Program-made: the position numbers and the translations under genes | Part shown: one piece after another, positions 56,155-64,000 of the stretch | Numbering within the stretch: the stretch's first letter is position 1 | Layout: every line of letters starts with the position of its first letter | Assembly: GCF_921293095.1 (NCBI RefSeq) | Contig: NC_060247.1 | Location: 114,533,111 to 114,597,110, forward strand | Direction: 5' to 3' | From: Ischnura elegans | Lineage: Eukaryota; Arthropoda; Insecta; Odonata; Coenagrionidae | DNA: 64,000 nucleotides | The notes under the pieces: generated by a model | Told to the model about the DNA's origin: nothing | What the model saw: the letters and a program-made list of their open reading frames with translations, nothing else | Database searches by the model: none

Positions 56155-56274
56155 TTAGACGGTCTTCAACGTGGTTTGCTTCGACTTTTTCCTTGCCGAC
56201 CTCGCTGCCGTGAACGACACCCGCCCTTTGCGGACTATGAGTTCCCGAGACTCATTTGATTGTAGTGCGTGTTT
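56155..56274 (-). CDS. Possible minus-strand 3' exon, basic tail with RVSF
   Basis: Open frame of 39 codons to a TAA at 56155-56157, reading SNESRELIVRKGRVSFTAA, then RSARKKSKQTTLKTV. It contains an RVxF-type sequence (GRVSF), the classic PP1-docking motif, in a basic context. It lies downstream of the minus-strand core promoter at 56785. No good acceptor with a pyrimidine tract is visible, so the exon boundary is unresolved. Confidence 0.25.
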   Translation of the reverse strand, partial: KHALQSNESRELIVRKGRVSFTAARSARKKSKQTTLKTV

Positions 56275-56784
56275 TCAGAGAAGATATAATTGGTAGGGTT
56301 TCCCATTTCCGTTTCAGGAGTGTCTTTTACGTGGCACCATCACGTGGACTACCTTTCGTCTGGCTCCTACCCTTCGACCTAACAAATATTTGAAAAAGTA
56401 ACAATTACAAGTAAAAAGTATAGGAAATGTAATCGCTACCGGTAAGACAATTAATTTATTTATCCACTCCCTAACACTGCAAATAGCCATGCTACATGAA
56501 CAAGTAAACTTCAAAGAGAACAGAAAATAAAAACACTATATAAATACATATTAGAATTCCGCGCAGCTGAAATTCATACGTCAACCCTTTTACATCCAAA
56601 TAAATAATATACCTTCTCAATTTCGATTCATGAGGATCCAAATCTATCTCTAGGCTATCACGCTTGACACTTTTTTTTCAAAACGATATTCACGTTAAGT
56701 TTTATTGCATTATCTTTTCGAGTAGCGAATCCGCAGTGCACCTCCAGCGGTGCAGTTTGTTTTGTCTCGGTGGCCGAGTTGCAC

Positions 56785-56817
56785 TGAACATCAGATTGAA
56801 GGGATGCGCGATATATA
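56785..56817 (-). promoter_or_regulatory. TATA plus initiator core promoter, minus strand
   Basis: On the minus strand, TATATAT begins at 56817 and TTCAGTGC puts an insect-type TCAGT initiator with the A at 56785, 32 bases downstream. That is the usual spacing. Sequence below it has a possible first exon (56613-56785) ending GAGAAG|GTATAT. An acceptor-like TTTGTTAG is at 56379-56386. Confidence 0.5.
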
Positions 56818-56901
56818 GAGCTTAGTTTCACGAGAGGGACGAGGTCTCCCCTCTCCTCAATGCACCTACATCCCCCCTCCCCCTTTCCCCTCCGCCTCTT
56901 C

Positions 56902-56936
56902 TATAAATACGCCCGCGTCAAATCCTCCCACCGTCA
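56902..56936 (+). promoter_or_regulatory. TATA-containing core promoter, plus strand
   Basis: TATAAATA at 56902-56909 in a pyrimidine- and CpG-rich setting, with TCATTC (A at 56936) 34 bases downstream as a possible initiator. The spacing is slightly long. It diverges from the minus-strand promoter about 85 bp away. Confidence 0.45.
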
Positions 56937-57121
56937 TTCCACCGCTTGCTACCCTCCGAGCGGCACGTGTTCAGAGCCCCCCGCCTGCGAAACGACGGCA
57001 TCCGCGGCGATCGACCCACCGCCACCGGGATATACGACACAGGGCAGAAACGACGGATCCAAACAAGCGGCGGCCGCGAGGACAACACCATTATCCGTCC
57101 CTTCCTGTTTCTCCGTGAACG
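56936..57121 (+). other. Possible non-coding first exon
   Basis: From the presumed start site to a GTAAGG donor (exon end ACG at 57121) the sequence is GC-rich, contains no ATG and includes CACGTG at 56965. This is the layout of a 5' UTR exon. The gene it belongs to would lie to the right and was not found in the window. Confidence 0.4.
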
Positions 57122-57408
57122 GTAAGGAGTCTCACCTTCGACCGATTCGCGTGCAAATAGTTCGCGATCGGGTGCAATGTCGCGCGCTTAGCGTATTGGC
57201 AATTCCCCAGGATCCAGTGAGCTCCATCCGCCAAACGTAACACAGATCTGCTCTGATTTAAATATTCTCATTCGTGTACTTAGAAATGAGCTCGTTCGCC
57301 TATTTTTTTTATTGCGGATTCTGATAGAATATTTATAATGTATACATGATAAATATGTACTCGCTTTAGCTCGATGGGGGCTCTGTCCGCTCAGATTCCC
57401 TAAAAAAA
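57122..57408. other. No recognisable feature
   Basis: Presumed intron sequence after the first-exon donor; CpG content drops off by about 57250. Confidence 0.35.
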
Positions 57409-57600
57409 GGTAGATAGATAGATATTTATTTTACTGCCCAAAATTGCACATAAATACATTGACAAAAAGTTAAATTGGGCACCCCAGAAGATTCAATCTT
57501 TTGTAAGTGTTGCCATTCAACGAAAATTAGACAGTGATCGGCAGTGCATTACAAAATAGTTTAATACAGATGCAGCTCATCTGTGATTAATCATTGAAAA
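57409..57600 (-). mobile_element. Possible LINE 3' tail
   Basis: On the minus strand GGGCAGTAAAATAAATAT is followed by (CTAT)n, the kind of 3' end seen in CR1/L2-like LINEs. No ORF2 sequence is attached. Confidence 0.3.
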
Positions 57601-60600
57601 CAAGTGTCCTTGTACAAAATTCAGTTGGATAAAACGTATTTGAACAAAAATTATCACAAAATACAATCAGGATACATCGTAGGAAACTATTATTAAACAA
57701 AATAAACAATACGATCTGGCAAAAACGAAAAAGTCTGTGGACTTTTCTGTTTACTGTACCAGTAATTACAATTTTCATCTGCCCTTTGATTCTTGTAAGA
57801 TTATTTTTTTCCGTGATATCGAAACTACTTAACTTGAATCCTAGGAATGCCAAACAGTTCCTGCCTTCCAGGCTATCTAACTGTTACCAAGTGTGGATTA
57901 ATGGCTGCACAATGACTTTTGTGCCATTAACAATTTTCTACGTGATGTTCAAATTCCTCATTTCCATCAATTTTTTGGCCCCCCAATACCCAAAAAAGTA
58001 AACGCAGTTTGCAACACTGTTATATATAAAATATTAAGTGTTTCGACAATTTTTCCTGGGGTTTCAGACGATTTTAGAGGGGCCAATACTATGACCTTTT
58101 GTCCTATCTCTTCTCATTCACCACAAAAACTTGTATGAATCAGTCAGTCAGTGGTCGGAAATGAATATTATAGTATATAGATATTGCTATTTTTTTATAT
58201 TTGGGTGAAAGTGTTTGTCGATATTTAAAATATTTCTGAAATTATGCATATTTTTCTACATTATGAACATCATTTATGAAACTAACGCATATACCATCAA
58301 ATTTCTATTTACTAAACAAGTGCATGTATCACTACAAAGGGCTCTTCGGTGAAAATATTACAAAAACCGTGGAAGTGATATCAGAGGATTTTAAATAGTC
58401 AACGACATAAGTGGAATGATTATAAAAAGATGAAATTATGTACTTCTTCGTATAACCGAACCGGAATTTCCCAATAAAGCAGTACTTACTAACTTAGCAG
58501 TACACTTCTGCAGCTTAGAATTCATCTTCTCCAATAAATTCTAGATTAATAAAGACCAGGCTTTGGCAATCCCTCGAAGCCATTTCAAGTGGCCTCCTGA
58601 GCGATTTGAACAAAACTTTTAACTTAAATAGATGAGAGAGGAAAAAAATATTCAATGCCCTAGATTATATAACTTTTGCCCAATATTTCTATAAACATGT
58701 AGTTGTATTTTTTCAAACCTTTTGCAAGCATATTATGTTACAATGGTTGAGGCATTTAACGTCAAATTAAAGCTCTTGAATTTCTTGTTTTTGATTTCGC
58801 ACTAGAAATTTGTCATTAATTAAATGTAAATATTGTTTTGGAATTACATCTATTAAAAAATTCCGGATATTAACAAAACTTAACTACTAAGTTATTCATC
58901 TCGTCATGTCTGAATGCGCGATTTCAATGGGATGAATTTCCACCCTCTTTGTGAACGAAGTCAATGGGTCAAAACAAATGTATTGGAAATTAGTTACGCA
59001 AAGCGTTGGAGGGAACAGAACTCATTAAAATTATCACAGAAAAGAGTAAACGGGAAACATACACTTAGGATACGTTATTTCATCTTGGTAATGCTTTATC
59101 CTCCGCTTGCAACTAACGAACTATTTATAATGTATACACCTTATAATGTTATTTTGTAGATTTTTCGTATTTGGTAAACATTTCCGATGCAGCTTGTTTC
59201 ATATTTAAATTGCATCGATTAGAATGCTACATTACCCGCTGGTCAAATAAAATTGACGACCATCTATTAAAAACCTATGTCACAGTTTACCCCAGGTATC
59301 ATAATGTTACGCCTTGATTTGTTTCGTAAACTATTATAATATTTACTGGAGTAGAACTAGCAGTGAAGACAATAATATTCTGATTGAAATTAGATTCAAT
59401 ATACTTATTGCATAGTTCTTGTAATCTGAGTGAGGTCAGACTTCATTTTATATAGACTAGACTTCATTCAGTACGTGAAAACCCGATACTGATCAGAAAC
59501 TTGTCATCCAGTTCCAGCCCACTATTACCCACAGAGAGTGCTTACTTTTTTCAGAATTAAGTCTTTAAATTAAATTTGTATTTGATGACGAAAATTATAT
59601 AAAGTTTCAGATCGCGTTCATGAACCTCCTGGGGCTAATCAGTGAGCTGTAAAAACTTATGGCTGAAAATATCGATTTAAACTCTTTAAAATTCACATAG
59701 TAATTTATTTGGTGACCACGACTGCGGGTTAAAGAATTATGTGTCATTCTGAAGGTAAATGAAATAATAAAATAAATAAGGCAAGGGTACAAAGAATGGC
59801 ATGAAATTATTGTTGACAGAAAAGGAGTATTGAAATCTGCTCACAATTGAGGACGCAAGTTGTATAAATCTCACTAAAGACGAAAAATGAAATAGGATGG
59901 AAATAGATGAGAATTGGCAAAGCTAATATTTAATATTTATAACTTAATTAAATTTGGTGTTGATGAATCGTTTATGAGTTGGTTATTAATCCAATATTTA
60001 CTTGTAAAAATCAAAGAAAGTCGGTTCATATTTAAAAAAAAGAAAGTAAAGCTACCCACACAGTCATATTTCATCAAAATTCCTTCTTCTCGATATGAAA
60101 ATTTACCCAGGACCCTTTAGGCGTGGTTTGTGTTGTTCTTTGTATTATCTGGACCTTGATCCTATCAATTAAATCTTAAATTATCATGTATCCCTATACT
60201 CAAAGTCCCATTGATATCAGATACACGTCGGATATTCTCTTGTGACGCTCAAATCTAGGTTAGAGAGGCGGGAGCAAAGCAAATTATTAATTTTTCGAGG
60301 AAATAAGCGAACGGAACTTGAAATGTATTTCAATAATCTATCTGTTGAGTAAAATGCAGCATTTCGACATATTATCCATTATATCAACACTGGCTATGAA
60401 GGCAGAGCAACTCGGGCACGATTTCTTTAAACTGGGATGGGGTTAGTAATTTTCAACTATATGTAGTGCTTCAATTTAAATTTTCCGCTACTGTTATACC
60501 GAAAGCTTTCATGTTTTTAATTTTTCCATTTTTACAAATATTGAAAAAAATAAATCCTTCGTTGAGCAAAGGAAATTTAAAAACCGATTATGTACCTACC

Positions 60601-61437
60601 AAAACGGCAAGTAATGTTTTTGAGGCATCAACTCAGCTTGTATTTTAGTCATGATGGCAACAAATGACAGACTATTTCTGTACAAAAGAGATATTTGCTG
60701 ACGGTAAAAAAGAATATTAATTTCTTTTAGGCTCTTACATTGGCAATATCATCAGAGAAAGGAAAAAAATGTCAAATAGGCTCTTTTAGGTAAAACTTTC
60801 CCCAAATTTTGCCGCAAATAATCTTAAATGGACTTTTAACATCATAAAATTGGTTTTAAAAAGGACACAGTGTATGATCGAAAGAGAAGCAAAACGTATT
60901 TGGTAATGAAGTAGGATTGGGTATCTGTGGGGGCGATTATAATAATCGATGTGTCATCTTCCACGAAAAATAGCCTCAATCATTGGAAAACCTAATGAAT
61001 AATAATGAATGCCATCGCCTTCTTTGCTTTTTCAGGGTAATTAACAAACTAGGACCCCGTCAACAACGAAAACTGAACTCTAAACAATGAAATGGCTATT
61101 CATTGCGCACGGGAGCACTTGAAGCCAGGCTGACACACGTCCGGGCTCTCCAAAAATCGCCGTCTCTCGAGCATTTTTTAAATATGAAATTGTTAAAAAT
61201 TTGATGGTCAGAATATTAAATTTTGAGGTAAAAAAAATTCCGTAGGGGGTCGAAGTATATCTTCCATCTATGCGTTTAAATGGAGCGCAATTCTAGAGGT
61301 CCTATTCAAGATGGCCAGATGCGAAATTCCGTTTCACTGGGAGAGGGGGTATCAGTATTCGTTTGTTTGGAGTTCAGTGCTTCGATAATATATGTAAATA
61401 AATATACCCCATAGTACACTCTACCATTCTAGCTGTT
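57601..61437. other. No gene recognised
   Basis: AT-rich throughout. Frames at 57587-57853, 58914-59159 and 59914-60120 have no recognised motifs. Confidence 0.4.
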
Positions 61438-61650
61438 ACCGGCCTCGGTGGCGGCGGGGTAAAGTCCTCGCCGGCCAAACCGAGGGTTGCGGGTTCGCGA
61501 CCCGCCTGGGTAATTGCCCCAGGGCGCGGGTGTTCTTGATTAGCTTGTGTTTTACATTGTTAAATTCCCCCGATGTAAAAACTAATAGAGTGCTATTTTC
61601 GGGGCGGTGTGGATAAATAAGTAAATAAATGAGTTGGTCCCAACATCTAC
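61438..61650 (+). mobile_element. tRNA-derived SINE
   Basis: GGCCTCGGTGGCGGCGGGGT, an A-box-like start, then GGCCAAACCGAGGG and a B box GGGTTCGCGACCCGCC. The body ends in GATAAATAAGTAAATAAAT, a simple A-rich tail. The body blocks CCCGATGTAAAAAC and TATTTTCGGGGCG match 2425-2625. Confidence 0.7.
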
Positions 61651-61781
61651 CCTAGCTACCGATGTCAAGTTGTTTGTATTGATGAGTGAAGACCCCATTC
61701 ATGCCATGGTTTTCTACTAGCTGTTTATAGTTGGGCATGCGTAATGCAACTCACCAGGACTGTGACGGTAGTGGTCCAGAC

Positions 61782-61949
61782 TTGTGGAGGATCCAGAGAG
61801 GGGCAAGGGGGGGGGCTTCAGCCCTCCCCTTGGGTATACAATTAGCTCTAGATAAAACTGTAATTTTTTAAAGATCCCCACCATTGCTGGAAGGTACCCA
61901 CTATGCCTCCCCACCTACCCCCCTTGTCCCTATCCTGCGTCCGCAGCTG
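61782..61949 (+). mobile_element. MITE related to family F
   Basis: TGTGGAGGATCCAGAGAGGG at the left; TGTCCCTATCCTGCGTCCGC at the right, inverted relatives of CAGTGGCGGATCCAG. G and C tracts lie just inside. No clear target duplication. Confidence 0.6.
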
Positions 61950-64000
61950 GTTAAGAGCAAGCTCTTCGTAACTTGACTTCTCATAAAAAGTTTTGATGTT
62001 GGAGCCAACATTTTGCCTTAGCAACGCATTTAATGTTTACTTAATCGAAAATTCAGCGACAAAAACAAATTGCGGCAAAACTAGACTTACAACTCGACCA
62101 ACTCGGTTGTTCGAATAAACATTATTTCATATAAGCTCAATTTTCTTTATTCTTTAGCTGACAGTAAGGAATATAGCATTTTATAACGATTTCATATCCG
62201 ACATATCGATATATCTCTCTGAAATTAATGGTTTATTAGATGCATAGTTAAAGCTATGATTAACTGATCAACGGTATAATAATATCTGAGAAATAATTAT
62301 ATAAAAATATTAAGCGGTGGCGTTTTCTATGAAAGCCCTATCGATCATTCTCCCATAGACGAGCGAAATATTCGCGGCTTCCAGATGCTGCCTTCGAGAA
62401 CAGAGGCGAGGGGACGTACGACAGCCTTCTTTTTGGAATAATTAAGTTGAGCTGGAAATTCACTGAAGTTTATACGTCCGAAGACAGGAAATATAAATGC
62501 CAATTTATTGAAAATGAACTATTCCAGTTGATTATTGCCCATGACAATATAAAAACCGGCTTTGGAGATATTTTTCCTCCTAACTTTAACTCGCATTTGG
62601 ATTTTTTATCCTGGGAAAAATACATCCTTATAATTGATATAGTAATAGTCATGGAATATGGCACCATGAGGCTGAAAAGACTACATAACCCCCTTCACAA
62701 CTGCTAAACTTAGTTTATGAAAATGCATACCAGTGATAAATACCTTTATTGCTGCTTGGGCTGCGTACAAATTATTAAGATTGATTTCAGAGATCACTTG
62801 ATAATTTAGGAATATCAATATTTTTTCATTTACATTATGTGTATTAAGAAAAAATTGATATTTCCTAACTAATTGAGACCATTTTCAGTATCTTAACATC
62901 TGCTTTTGGTTGATTCTTCTCGAATTTGTAACAATGAGTCATCCCATGTTATGTTTTTACACAAGAGGATCGAAGCAAAGTTGCCAGGGAAACGCAATGT
63001 AAAACGATTTGGCATTCGTTATAGAGTAAATCAGATGAAGAACGTAAACCGACTCCTTGGGATGTGTCTTCCAAATATTTTCCACTAAATTAAAGATATA
63101 TGAAGTACAGACATACACTTTCTTATTAATACGTGAAGAAAAACAATGTAATTGGAAGTCTTATTAGCAAATGGCTCGATTCTAAGACATGGGGAGAATT
63201 TTTTTATGCAAACTTATTTCGATGGTATGTATCTTATAAGGCTGAAAATATATTTCTACATAAACGAAGTACCGTTCAAGCCACCACCAGGGTGTGTGGC
63301 GCGGGGTGATATCACACCAGGCAAGCAGAAACCTTAATCAGGAACGCGTTCGCTTTCCGGACAAAGACCAAGCACATAGGACAAAGACACGCGGTCAGAC
63401 CAGACACAAGTAAAGTGATGAGGACATATATACATTCTGCCATACAAATAAAACTATTAGTTAGTAATGGACAACGAAAAGTTTGCGTAGTACCTGTTTC
63501 ATGCGTGAGTGATAACATGCCAATAAATGCATGCAGATAGCTAGTATTGACAAATTTGGTAAGTTATTAACTATACATGCAAAGCCTATTTTATCTATTA
63601 CAAGTCCAGAATGCTATTTAATAACTAGTAGTAGAGTAGCTATTTGATAACTCAACTATCGCAGATATTATGGTCCCTTATTGTACGGAAAAACGTCTTA
63701 AATCTATTGGTTCTGCTGTGTATTTCCATAATCTTATCCATGTGATCGTTAATACTATAATAATAACCATAATAATGGCATAATAAAAGGCTCCCCAATT
63801 ACATTTCCGCCAATCGATAATATTTATTCAAATCCACGACCTGTTTTGGAAAATTGATATCTAGCAACGTTTTTCACATGCTCATGAGAAATTTTTTTTT
63901 GTGCTCAAGGAGTCCAAACATAAATTGATTCATTTCAATTAATTATTATGAATACTTACCACCGTAAAATGAAAGAGCCCAAAGTCGTCTCACTACTCAT
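61950..64000. other. No gene recognised
   Basis: AT-rich. The frame 62447-62707 (86 codons) has an even composition but no recognised motif or splice context. Nothing else is supported to the window end. Confidence 0.4.

Noticed and set aside
1..64000. A multi-gene defence, biosynthetic or phage-like system was sought.
   Set aside because: No cluster of related coding sequences exists. Outside ttv, only broken transposon genes and weak exon candidates are visible.

Overview
The window looks like nuclear DNA of an insect (or close arthropod) with a large, repeat-rich genome. There are no tightly packed ORFs, no operons and no bacterial signals. The one securely identified gene has its first coding exon on the minus strand at 20817-21916: exostosin-1, the heparan-sulfate co-polymerase called tout-velu (ttv) in Drosophila. 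The reading frame runs from the start ATG to a consensus GTGAGT splice donor. It carries the family's N-terminal anchor and luminal motifs, plus an unusual low-complexity insertion of about 100 residues. No other ttv exon was recognised in the 20.8 kb downstream on the minus strand, so the first intron probably runs out of the left edge of the window.

Most of the rest is transposable-element debris. Regions: 1-20.8 kb (ttv intron 1 side) holds hAT-type MITEs with clear 8-bp target duplications (938-1397, 1643-1940, 6089-6657), a degraded mariner transposase, several 5'-truncated RTE-like LINE 3' ends, tRNA-derived SINEs, two large fold-back elements and a three-unit tandem array. 21.9-23.4 kb is the GC-rich ttv leader and presumed promoter side. 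23.7-38 kb is again SINE/MITE/LINE debris, including a 297-bp terminal-inverted-repeat element (28141-28437) and a SINE interrupted by a hAT MITE (29301-30056). 39.4-49.6 kb is visibly CpG-poor over long stretches and contains weak evidence for plus-strand exons (39450-39612, 40335-40559, 43174-43282), a fossil hAT transposase (46075-46245) and more MITEs. 50-64 kb is mostly repeats, with a promising divergent promoter pair at 56.6-57.1 kb: TATA plus TCAGT initiator on the minus strand, and TATAAATA plus an ATG-free GC-rich first exon with a GTAAGG donor on the plus strand.

No CRISPR, rRNA, functional tRNA or autonomous intact transposon was seen. The main biological content is the ttv first exon, the possible divergent promoter, the CpG-poor candidate gene region, and several short inverted-repeat element families with readable target-site duplications, some nested. 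Everything outside ttv is read from sequence patterns by eye; family names for mobile elements rest on recalled protein motifs and terminal-repeat structure, not on a search.
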